Below, piece after piece: positions 1 to 5,256 of a stretch of DNA of 6,216 nucleotides (positions within the stretch are counted from its first letter, which is position 1; each line of letters starts with the position of its first letter). The notes under the pieces were generated by a model that ran no database searches, was not told where the DNA came from, and saw only the letters and a program-made list of their open reading frames with translations. The position numbers and the translations under genes are program-made. Origin of the DNA: an uncultured Prevotella sp. (GTDB lineage Bacteria > Bacteroidota > Bacteroidia > Bacteroidales > Bacteroidaceae); the NCBI GenBank assembly GCA_900550635.1, contig URSZ01000129.1, positions 1-6,216 on the forward strand. Reading direction: 5' to 3'.

Positions 1-70
1 AGTGTTCCAAAACATGGTTGTGGAGCAACTTGGCAGTTTAAACTTTGCTAATTTGGTAACATGCGGACAT

Positions 71-526
71 TCATTTTATGTTTTTAAATTCATCCCAGTT
101 GTCTGTGCCGTGGTCGTAAACAAGGAAATTTGCATAGTCGTTGTCTGTTCTTGAAATAACAATGTCTACTTCTTTGCCTATGATGTGGACGGGGAAATAA
201 GTAGAGTCCAATATGGCGACAATAGCGTCTGTTTCGTCAATTTCTTTGCTTTTCTCGTTTACTTTTGCAATATAAACGATTCTCTCTTTGTTTGTAGAAA
301 TTTCTCCGTGGGAGTCGAAAACTGATGGTATTTCTTTGTATCCGAATAATGCGATGTAGCCTTTATTGGAATATATCGCGCCGAGGCTGTCTGTATAATT
401 CTCGGTGTATGTATAATCGTAATTTTTGTTTGAGTTTTTCCCGTTTCCTATATCATCGTTTGTATCACAGCTAATCATGAATATGGTACAAAGCAGCGGT
501 AGAATGTATAGTACAAATCTTCTCAT
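71..526 (-). CDS. Small putative lipoprotein of unknown family
   Basis: Encodes 151 residues. The N-terminus is a lipoprotein signal: Arg-Arg, a hydrophobic stretch at about residues 4-18, then a lipobox-like F-M-I-S-C with Cys20 as the probable lipidated residue. Asp and Asn/Asp-rich residues follow (C-D-T-N-D-D), which in Bacteroidetes is compatible with export to the cell surface. The mature part is a linker rich in Asn, Tyr and Thr to about residue 48, then a roughly 100-residue domain of alternating hydrophobic and polar residues, probably mostly beta. I recognise no family and assign no function. The ATG at 526 is chosen because it directly precedes the signal peptide; the upstream sequence is A-rich with no Shine-Dalgarno, normal for the phylum. 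It appears monocistronic. The coding sequence is clearly more A+T-rich than the genes at 1627-4832, suggesting a separate origin. I see no clear terminator in the 70 bp after the stop. Confidence 0.75.
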   Translation of the reverse strand: MRRFVLYILPLLCTIFMISCDTNDDIGNGKNSNKNYDYTYTENYTDSLGAIYSNKGYIALFGYKEIPSVFDSHGEISTNKERIVYIAKVNEKSKEIDETDAIVAILDSTYFPVHIIGKEVDIVISRTDNDYANFLVYDHGTDNWDEFKNIK

Positions 527-729
527 TGTTATGTGGTTCTTATTTAATTGTTAAAGTTCAGATGTTACATAGATTGCCTTTCAGTAATGTATTTCTTTTC
601 ATTGGCAAAGAGTGAAACAGAATGCGCAACCCTTTCCTTGACGGCATTATTTCATCAAGGAGCGGTTTTGTGAGATTATAACATAAGCCGGGTTTTACAA
701 TGTGGTTTGTATCGTTATAGTTCCCTCTT

Positions 730-925
730 TTACCAAGAGAGGGATTACATCTGCGGAAAGCCTTGCTGCAGGGCGTTACGGGAATGCCGGAAGTTAAATT
801 AGTTTGACAAATTCAGCAGTTTTCGTTAAAAAAGGTAGAGCATGATGTGTGGTTTGTAATTTATAATTCCTATATTTGCAGCTGGTTATATGCTTGCATA
901 TAAAGAATATACCCTCTCTTGGTAA
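730..925. repeat. 14-bp inverted-repeat pair enclosing 168 bp (possible inverton)
   Basis: TTACCAAGAGAGGG at 730-743 is the exact reverse complement of CCCTCTCTTGGTAA at 912-925. Each arm is itself partly self-complementary with its outer neighbours (CCCTC at 723-727 with GAGGG at 739-743; TCTCTT at 915-920 with AAGAGA at 924-929), as is common at recombinase crossover sites. An 11-bp direct repeat, TGTGGTTTGTA, lies once outside the left arm (701-711) and once inside (848-858). The enclosed segment has a rightward promoter-like box at 871-878. The size and arrangement resemble Bacteroidetes invertible promoters, but no recombinase gene is in the window and inversion is only inferred. A small non-autonomous element with terminal inverted repeats is the alternative. 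Confidence 0.55.
853..878 (+). promoter_or_regulatory. Candidate Bacteroidetes promoter inside the inverted-repeat segment
   Basis: TATATTTG at 871-878, followed by CA, fits the primary sigma -7 consensus TAnnTTTG exactly. A TTTG at 853-856 could act as the -33 element, but its 14-bp spacing is shorter than the usual 19-21 bp, so only the -7 part is strong. Initiation would be expected near 885, just before an 8-bp stem (886-893 / 896-903, TTATATGC / GCATATAA). As it stands it points away from the lipoprotein gene and towards the repeats, with no gene downstream on that strand. Confidence 0.4.
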
Positions 926-1016
926 GAGATGTTTCGTTACTGTTAATTTTGTTTATGTATATGGTTTGTCGGAGCACACTGTTGCGACAGGGAAAATGTG
1001 TGGCTTTGAATGTCTG

Positions 1017-1034
1017 TTTTCCGTGCACGGAAAA
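1017..1034. repeat. Perfect 18-bp palindrome
   Basis: TTTTCCGTGCACGGAAAA is fully self-complementary. It abuts a second short hairpin, TGAAAAC-TG-GTTTTCA (1035-1050), which forms the left end of the first dispersed-repeat copy. It could be a protein-binding site or a cruciform at the element boundary. No promoter or gene is attached to it. Confidence 0.6.
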
Positions 1035-1165
1035 TGAAAACTGGTTTTCAGCGCGTTTACCCCACATTGGAGCAAATAAAAAATATCTCTGAGATAATTT
1101 AAAATATGTCTGACATAATTCGAAATATGTCAGACATATTTTTTTGACCTTTGAAAACCCGTTTG
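1035..1165. repeat. Dispersed intergenic repeat, copy 1
   Basis: The left end has TGAAAACTGG and its inverted partner CTGGTTTTCA (1035-1050), followed by GCGCGTTTACCCCACATTGG and an A-rich stretch. The core is three consecutive 21-bp units at 1081-1101, 1102-1122 and 1123-1143. Each unit carries a 13-bp palindrome with one central base: TATCTC-T-GAGATA, TATGTC-T-GACATA and TATGTC-A-GACATA. The right end is CTTTGAAAACCCGTTTGCG, and TGAAAACC at 1152-1159 is the inverse of GGTTTTCA at 1043-1050, giving an element of about 120 bp. The same flank pattern surrounds the core at 1438-1500, and the same core units recur at 5121-5183. The open frame on the minus strand over this region (870-1190) is judged a by-product of the repeat. 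Confidence 0.7.
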
Positions 1166-1201
1166 CGAAACGCCCGAAAGACGCAGACAAAATACAGACA
1201 A

Positions 1202-1298
1202 CCCGCCGGCCGGTGCCGGGGCAATGCCCTTATGGGCACAAAACTCGGCGGGAAAGTCATTAAAAAGGTTGCAGCGGTGTAACCATTTTAATGACTTT
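1202..1298. other. Two abutting helices, possible structured RNA or bidirectional terminator
   Basis: CCCGCCG at 1202-1208 pairs with CGGCGGG at 1246-1252. Inside it is TGCCC-TTAT-GGGCA (1225-1238), and GGC / GCC (1208-1210 / 1215-1217) can also pair. Directly adjacent, an 18-bp arm at 1253-1270 pairs with 1281-1298 with one mismatch (A1266 against A1285) around a 10-base loop. The two helices meet with no unpaired base between 1252 and 1253, so they could stack. No long T-run follows on either strand. If the promoter-like box at 871 is active, this could be the 3' end of a transcript of about 400 nt. Confidence 0.5.
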
Positions 1299-1340
1299 TG
1301 CACAATGAGCTGGAAGCGCCGCGTTGAATTAGGCGGGGAA

Positions 1341-1530
1341 TGAAAACCGGTGCTGTCTATAAGTAAAACGTATGAAAAACGACACCGAAAAACGAGAACC
1401 GGTTTTCAGCGCTTTTTACCCGCATGTGAGAAAGGAAAAAATTAGTGGCTCGGATTTTGAAATCCGAGCCACTAATTTTAAAAAGCAAGCCACTAATTTT
1501 TCGCCCTCTGAAAACCCGTTTGAAAACTGG
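1341..1530. repeat. Dispersed intergenic repeat, copy 2, with different core
   Basis: Outer flanks match copy 1: CCGGTTTTCAGCGC at 1399-1412, a TTTACCC / GCATGTGAG stretch, then A-rich sequence on the left, and CTGAAAACCCGTTTG at 1508-1522 on the right. CCGGTTTTCAG (1399-1409) and CTGAAAACCCG (1508-1518) are inverted with one mismatch. Extra TGAAAACYGG decamers sit at 1341-1350 and 1521-1530. The core is again three 21-bp units (1438-1458, 1459-1479, 1480-1500), but the sequence differs from copy 1. Units 1 and 2 form a 20-bp perfect inverted repeat (1438-1457 / 1460-1479, two-base loop TG), and unit 3 repeats GCCACTAATTTT of unit 2. The plus-strand open frame 1372-1566 reads straight through the element and I do not accept it as a gene. 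Confidence 0.7.
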
Positions 1531-1565
1531 GGGTGCGGAGAGCGGTGTTTTTATGGTGCAAAATG

Positions 1566-1607
1566 AAAAAAGCCGGACTGTGCGCGTGGCAGCAGTACCG
1601 GCCTTTT
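1566..1607 (-). terminator. Rho-independent terminator of the DUF5723/lipoprotein operon
   Basis: Read on the minus strand, 20 nt after the stop of the 1627-3051 gene: AAAA, G, GCCGG, one bulged T, ACTG, a 12-base loop, CAGT, CCGGC, then six T residues (1571-1566). The stem is GCCGG/CCGGC continued by ACTG/CAGT, followed directly by the U-tract. Position and strand fit the end of the leftward operon. Confidence 0.75.
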
Positions 1608-1626
1608 GTGTTTCCCGCCAGAGGGG

Positions 1627-3051
1627 TCAGTTCTTTGCCCCGAAGGTTACGTTGAAGCCGAGGCTTACGTTCATGTTGCCGTTGTTCACTGGTATGAACT
1701 GGGGTGTTACCTTGCCGAGCGTGTGGTCCATGCCGACAAAGAAGTTGAAGCCTTTGGGGTGGAAGTTGAGCAGCCAGCCGAACGATGAGCCGAATGTGGA
1801 GATGGCGTAGTTCACTCCGGCGTCGAACCATTTTACGGGTGCCACGTTGGCCGAGAAGCGTCCTTCCGACCAGCTGTAGCGGCCGTTTATGCGCGTTGAC
1901 GAGAGGAAGCCGAAGTGCAGCCTGTCGTACACGGGCAGGGCGTATTCTGCTCCGAGGTTAAGTGTCGCGCCGAGCATTGCGGTGCGCGTTGCGTTGGTTT
2001 CCTTGCGGTGGAAACTGGCGTAGTCCTCAAGGTCCTTGCCTATTGCGTCGAGTTGGCTTTCGAGCGAGTTGGGGTCGTCGTCGCCAAGTTCGGAGTCTAC
2101 GGCTATTTCATGGAATCCGTCGAACTCCCACGGTTCGTTGCCGGTAACCGACTTTATGGTGTTGCTCCACGACATGAAGCCGAAGTCGAGCAGCGCTGCC
2201 GAAACGGTCAGCCCGTCCATCACTTTGTAGGTGGCTCCCAGGTCGATTGCCATGCCGAATCCGCTGAGTCCCGGGCTGTCGTAGTCGATGTTGTCCCAGT
2301 CTATTAGGTCGGCCTGGCTGGGTTTTTCGATTTTCTTGCCGCTCTCGGCCTTGGTGGGCATGGTGAGTCCCTTGAGCGAGGTGTTCATTTCGCCGTCGGC
2401 GCGTATCATCCATTTGTTTTCCGACAGCGTTACGTCCATGTTGTTCATTTTCATGCTCAGGTTTGCCGCGCCGAGCAGGAACTTGAGCTTTGCGCCGGCG
2501 TCGAGCTTGTCGTTTATTTTGCGCGAGTGGCCCAAAGCTATCTCGAAGTAGTTGTTCGACTGTATTCCGAGGTTGTCCATGTGGTAGTGCGTCTCGCTTT
2601 TCGACATGCCCATCTTCATGAACGCGAACAGGTCGCGCGGGAGGGTCATGTTTGTGTTCGAGCGCAGGTTTATGCCTATGGTGTTGAAGCCGCCCCATGC
2701 CTTGAAGCCGGCCGAGAGAATGGCGAGGTTGATGTCGGCGTTCAGTCGGTTGGTCTCCCTGAGTCCGTCGAGGAACTTGCTGCCGCTTACACTGGAGTGC
2801 ATGAACGTAACGAGTTCGCCGTTGCGCGGGAAGAGGAACTTGCCCACGCCCACGTTGCCCTGTGTGCCCACGTTGATGTTGCCGAGCACGGGAACGCTCA
2901 CGTAGTTGCGCTCGGCCGAGAACGCGGGGTTGAGCTGGTGGCGGAAAGTGTATCCTTCGAGGAAATAGCCTGAGTGCAGAGCCTGTGCCGAGGCTGTAAG
3001 GCACGAGCCTGCCAGAATTGTTGCCGTTAAAAGTTTATGTAGTGTCTTCAT
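1627..3051 (-). CDS. DUF5723-like outer-membrane beta-barrel protein
   Basis: Encodes 474 residues. It begins with a Sec signal peptide (Lys2, His5, Lys6, hydrophobic core at about 7-19, cleavage probably after A-S-A at residue 22, leaving mature Q-A-L-H). The early segment G-Y-F-L-E-G-Y-T-F-R-H-Q-L-N-P-A-F (from about residue 28), followed by V-P-V-L-G-N-I-N-V-G, is what I associate with the Bacteroidetes DUF5723 family. The rest is alternating amphipathic strands rich in Gly, Asn and aromatics, for example L-G-A-T-L-N-L-G-A-E-Y near residue 365 and a final strand N-V-S-L-G-F-N-V-T-F-G. This is consistent with an outer-membrane barrel. An acidic loop (D-W-D-N-I-D-Y-D) lies near residue 255. 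The biochemical role of the family is unknown to me. It is second in an operon, starting 35 bp after the lipoprotein gene at 3087-4832; the ATG at 3051 is fixed by the signal peptide, and no Shine-Dalgarno is visible. Confidence 0.8.
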   Translation of the reverse strand: MKTLHKLLTATILAGSCLTASAQALHSGYFLEGYTFRHQLNPAFSAERNYVSVPVLGNINVGTQGNVGVGKFLFPRNGELVTFMHSSVSGSKFLDGLRETNRLNADINLAILSAGFKAWGGFNTIGINLRSNTNMTLPRDLFAFMKMGMSKSETHYHMDNLGIQSNNYFEIALGHSRKINDKLDAGAKLKFLLGAANLSMKMNNMDVTLSENKWMIRADGEMNTSLKGLTMPTKAESGKKIEKPSQADLIDWDNIDYDSPGLSGFGMAIDLGATYKVMDGLTVSAALLDFGFMSWSNTIKSVTGNEPWEFDGFHEIAVDSELGDDDPNSLESQLDAIGKDLEDYASFHRKETNATRTAMLGATLNLGAEYALPVYDRLHFGFLSSTRINGRYSWSEGRFSANVAPVKWFDAGVNYAISTFGSSFGWLLNFHPKGFNFFVGMDHTLGKVTPQFIPVNNGNMNVSLGFNVTFGAKN

Positions 3052-3086
3052 AACTGTCTGTTCTCTTTGATGGATACTTTTTTGTG

Positions 3087-4832
3087 TTAATTCATGTCGA
3101 TTGTTATTCCGCCTTTCACGGATATTACCACGTTGTCGAGCTGCAGGCTCTGGTTTTCGTTAAGCACTTTTCCCTGCATGTCTTCCGGAACGGTGGCTTT
3201 TATCTTGTAGATTATGCCGTCGAGCCTTTTCATCGCTCCCTCGGCGGATGATTCGAGGCGTATTGTGAGTTTGCTGGTCGAAGGATTCTCGGCAGTTCCG
3301 GCATTCACTCCGCCTGTTACGGTGGCGGTTATCTCGCTCATCACGTTGCCGTTCACGTCTATGGCGTCGGCCGTCATTTCCATGGCCAGGGGAATGGTGT
3401 TCTTCGCGTCGAGCGAAATTTCGGCGTGGCGCGCGTCGAAGTCTTCCAGGTCGCCGTTCCAGTCGTCCAGGCTGTCGGTGTAGATAATCTCGGTGCCGTT
3501 GTTGAACTGTAGCGGCGCGTCCACGTTGTAGCTGGTGCTTACGTCGTAAACCTTGCCGAGTTCAATGGTAGTCTGTTCCTGCACGGCCTTTGCCACGATG
3601 TTCTCTATGCGTATCTCCTCGGGAATGGTTTCTACGAGGTCGTTGATGTGGGGTACGGTTATTATGTCGTCGGCGTCGATACCGTTTCCGTTGTCAAGGC
3701 GGTGCAGGCAGATCAAGTAGCCCGAAACGTTGGCCGGGATGATTATCGGCTCCGTGCCGCCGGTTTTGTCGCCTATGGCAACGGTGTTGAGCAGCCGTCC
3801 CTCCTTGTATGTAAGCATGTCGGCCGTGAAGTTTACAGCCACGGGCGACTCGTTCGTTACGGTGAAGTAAATCTTCGGGTCGGTCATGTCTATTCTTACC
3901 TCATCGTCCTTGAGGCAGTCGGGCAGGTCGTTTATCGTTACCGGGTCGATGGTGATGTCGATTTGCGGGTCTACCATGGCGGTGACCTCGTTGAGGTCTA
4001 TGTCGTCAAGGTATATGTCGGTGTGCATTTCGAGCGTCACGTTCTCTTCGGTAATGAAGTCTTCGGCTTTAAGGTAGGCGGTTCCGTTAACCGGAATATC
4101 GCCTGTTATTACTATGTGGCCGCGCTCGACAAGTCCCTCGCCTTCTTTCATTTTCGTAAAGTCGATGGCGTCGATCGATACGGGCACGTCCAGCGTGGTG
4201 CCGCTGTTTATTGCAATGTCGTGGTTGAAGGTGAGCACATTGCCGTTGACCGTGAAGCGCGTGTCGTTCTCGCAACTTACGCTGAGGTATTCGGGGAATG
4301 TCACCTTGAACCCTTTGGCCAGGTTAATGCGGTGTGCGCTGCCGCTGTACGACAGGCGCAGCGACGAGTTCGACGTGGTTGTGGCATAGTAAAGTTCGGT
4401 AACGTCTTCGGTAACGTCGTCCTTGTCCACGTCGAACGAAGTCATGTCGTCAACTTCGGATTCTGCGTCCATGCTGGGCACATATTCGAAGAAAAGCGAT
4501 GTCTCGGTAGGGTTGGTTTTTATCTTGTCGCTTTCGATGGTTACGCTTTCCACGTTCACCGTCGAGGGTTCGCCGCTGCCGTCCATCATGAGCGCGTAGT
4601 CGCCGTTGGCATCGGTTTTCACGTCGCTTCCCGGGTCGAGGTCGAGTATCTTGTCCATTGTGATAAGGTCGGTGTTACTGCCGGGAATGCTTAAATTTTC
4701 TCCGCCTATCGTAACTGTCATGTCGATGTCCTTGCTTAGATCGTAGTCGTTGTCTACGCAGGCGGTGAAACCCAACGAGGAAACTATTAACAGCCCTCGA
4801 AGAGTGTTAATTTTTAAATCTCTAAGTACCAT
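3087..4832 (-). CDS. Large acidic lipoprotein, partner of the DUF5723 barrel
   Basis: Encodes 581 residues. The signal peptide (basic K7 and R12, hydrophobic core at about 13-22) ends in a lipobox-like L-G-F-T-A-C with Cys25 probably lipidated. The mature start V-D-N-D-Y-D-L-S-K-D-I-D-M-T-V-T-I-G resembles conserved Bacteroidales lipoproteins encoded next to DUF5723 genes, a memory-based family resemblance. The protein is strongly acidic and rich in Val, Ile, Thr and Asp with predicted beta strands throughout; it looks like several beta-sandwich domains in series, without catalytic motifs I can identify. Cys is rare, so disulfides are unlikely to dominate. It is the first gene of the operon, followed after 35 bp by the barrel gene. 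The ATG at 4832 is chosen because it directly precedes the signal peptide; its upstream is A+T-rich without Shine-Dalgarno. A role as a surface or periplasmic partner of the barrel is inference. Confidence 0.75.
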   Translation of the reverse strand: MVLRDLKINTLRGLLIVSSLGFTACVDNDYDLSKDIDMTVTIGGENLSIPGSNTDLITMDKILDLDPGSDVKTDANGDYALMMDGSGEPSTVNVESVTIESDKIKTNPTETSLFFEYVPSMDAESEVDDMTSFDVDKDDVTEDVTELYYATTTSNSSLRLSYSGSAHRINLAKGFKVTFPEYLSVSCENDTRFTVNGNVLTFNHDIAINSGTTLDVPVSIDAIDFTKMKEGEGLVERGHIVITGDIPVNGTAYLKAEDFITEENVTLEMHTDIYLDDIDLNEVTAMVDPQIDITIDPVTINDLPDCLKDDEVRIDMTDPKIYFTVTNESPVAVNFTADMLTYKEGRLLNTVAIGDKTGGTEPIIIPANVSGYLICLHRLDNGNGIDADDIITVPHINDLVETIPEEIRIENIVAKAVQEQTTIELGKVYDVSTSYNVDAPLQFNNGTEIIYTDSLDDWNGDLEDFDARHAEISLDAKNTIPLAMEMTADAIDVNGNVMSEITATVTGGVNAGTAENPSTSKLTIRLESSAEGAMKRLDGIIYKIKATVPEDMQGKVLNENQSLQLDNVVISVKGGITIDMN

Positions 4833-4859
4833 TTTATATTTTATATGAGTTAAATAATC

Positions 4860-4888
4860 TAACTATAGTTAATATGGCCGCGAAAGTA
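4860..4888 (-). promoter_or_regulatory. Candidate promoter of the lipoprotein/DUF5723 operon with adjoining palindrome
   Basis: On the minus strand TACTTTCG at 4888-4881 matches the Bacteroidetes -7 element TAnnTTTG at all but one fixed position. I find no TTTG at the expected -33 position, so the assignment rests on the -7 box and on its place about 50 bp ahead of the start codon. A perfect 12-bp palindrome, TAACTATAGTTA, occupies 4860-4871, about where transcription would begin, and could be an operator. A degenerate duplicate of the box (TACTTTCA) lies 9 bp upstream. Confidence 0.4.
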
Positions 4889-5087
4889 GTGAAAGTATAT
4901 TAAAATCTCGTTTAGAAGAAGTTAAAAAATACAAAGGAAATAACATTGCAGCAGTTAACAATTGTTTAAATAGCCTCTTGCTTGTTGCTTTTATTTATGT
5001 TGCTGCTTGGGGAAAAACACTTGTTTTTACTCGGGATTCGGAGTGGTTTTTTGCGGAAAATCGGCGACATCGCGAATCCCTTTTGTG

Positions 5088-5222
5088 ACGGTTGGTTCAG
5101 AGCGTGTGGGAGCAAGGAAAAAATACAAGGCACATAATTCGAAATATGTCAGACATATTTTAAAATAGGTCAGACATATTTTTCGGGAGGTTTTTTCCCG
5201 AAGGAAACCACGCAGACAAATA
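5088..5222. repeat. Dispersed intergenic repeat, copy 3 (degenerate flanks)
   Basis: The core is three 21-bp units at 5121-5141, 5142-5162 and 5163-5183. Unit 2 contains TATGTC-A-GACATA exactly as in unit 3 of copy 1. Unit 3 has one changed base in the left arm (TAGGTC). Unit 1 keeps only its outer parts (AAATA and ACATAATTCG). The preceding GTGGGAGCAAGGAAAA resembles the ATTGGAGCAAATAAAA before copy 1. After the core, CCCGAA and ACGCAGACAAA (5210-5220) recur, as after copy 1 (1181-1191). The TGAAAACC ends are not preserved. The right flank overlaps the hairpin behind the LRR gene. Confidence 0.65.
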
Positions 5223-5241
5223 AAGTGCCTGCGCGGTTTCC
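5203..5241 (-). terminator. 16-bp hairpin behind the LRR gene
   Basis: The arms 5203-5218 and 5226-5241 pair over all 16 positions around a 7-base loop when read as minus-strand RNA, with two G-U pairs (5210/5234 and 5216/5228). On the plus strand these are A/C mismatches, which assigns the structure to the transcript of the LRR gene, 15 bp past its stop. A second stem (TTCGGGA 5182-5188 / TCCCGAA 5196-5202) follows immediately. There is no long U-tract, so it may be a 3'-stabilising stem or an atypical terminator. Confidence 0.6.
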
Positions 5242-5256
5242 GATATGGAGGCCGGT

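Larger units (their letters stand above)
527..1626. other. Gene-poor, structure-rich intergenic region
   Basis: About 1.1 kb in which I find no convincing protein gene. It holds the leader of the lipoprotein gene (527 to about 640), a 7-bp stem (635-641 / 655-661, TCCTTGA / TCAAGGA), an inverted-repeat pair around a promoter-like box (730-925), an 18-bp palindrome (1017-1034), two copies of a dispersed repeat with 21-bp units, a pair of abutting helices (1202-1298) and the terminator of the operon to the right. The open frames across 870-1190 (minus) and 1372-1566 (plus) are read-throughs of the repeats, without separate evidence of translation. Confidence 0.7.
4833..5256. other. Intergenic region between operon and LRR fragment
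   Basis: The left part is the A+T-rich leader of the 3087-4832 gene with a promoter-like box and a 12-bp palindrome (4860-4871). 4950-5100 has a 10-bp palindrome AACAATTGTT (in 4950-4975), a short AAAAAC / GTTTTT hairpin (5013-5028) and an 8-bp inverted repeat GGGATTCG / CGAATCCC (5033-5040 / 5073-5080) followed by TTTT on the plus strand. 5121-5183 is the core of a third dispersed-repeat copy and 5203-5241 is the hairpin after the LRR gene. No open frame here looks like a gene. Confidence 0.65.

Noticed and set aside
35..44. Palindrome AGTTTAAACT near the window start
   Set aside because: Ten bp in A+T-rich sequence is expected by chance and has no supporting context.
635..661. Terminator hairpin TCCTTGA / TCAAGGA
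   Set aside because: Seven-bp stem with no T-run directly after it on either strand and no gene that would need it; noted only as structure.
1081..1143. CRISPR array
   Set aside because: The 21-bp units are contiguous without spacers, and no cas genes are present.
870..1190. Minus-strand open frame of 106 codons
   Set aside because: It spans the 21-bp repeat core, the 18-bp palindrome and the promoter-like box, begins at a TTG, and has no domain or signal. It is explained by the repeat units being seven codons long.
1372..1566. Plus-strand open frame of 64 codons (MKNDTEKREPVF...)
   Set aside because: Lies wholly in repeat copy 2 and runs into the terminator of the opposite-strand operon. 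The equivalent plus-strand frame in copy 1 has stops, so coding is not conserved.
2108..3004. Minus-strand open frame of 298 codons
   Set aside because: Out-of-frame shadow inside the DUF5723-like gene, Arg/Gln/His/Pro-rich, lacking a signal peptide or a recognisable family.
3648..4694. Plus-strand open frame of 348 codons
   Set aside because: Exact antisense of the acidic lipoprotein gene; Val/Tyr/Gly/His-rich low-complexity translation without any domain, produced by the codon bias of the real gene.
5033..5084. Rho-independent terminator on the plus strand (GGGATTCG / CGAATCCC then TTTT)
   Set aside because: Loop of 32 bases, short T-run and no plus-strand gene upstream; too weak to call.
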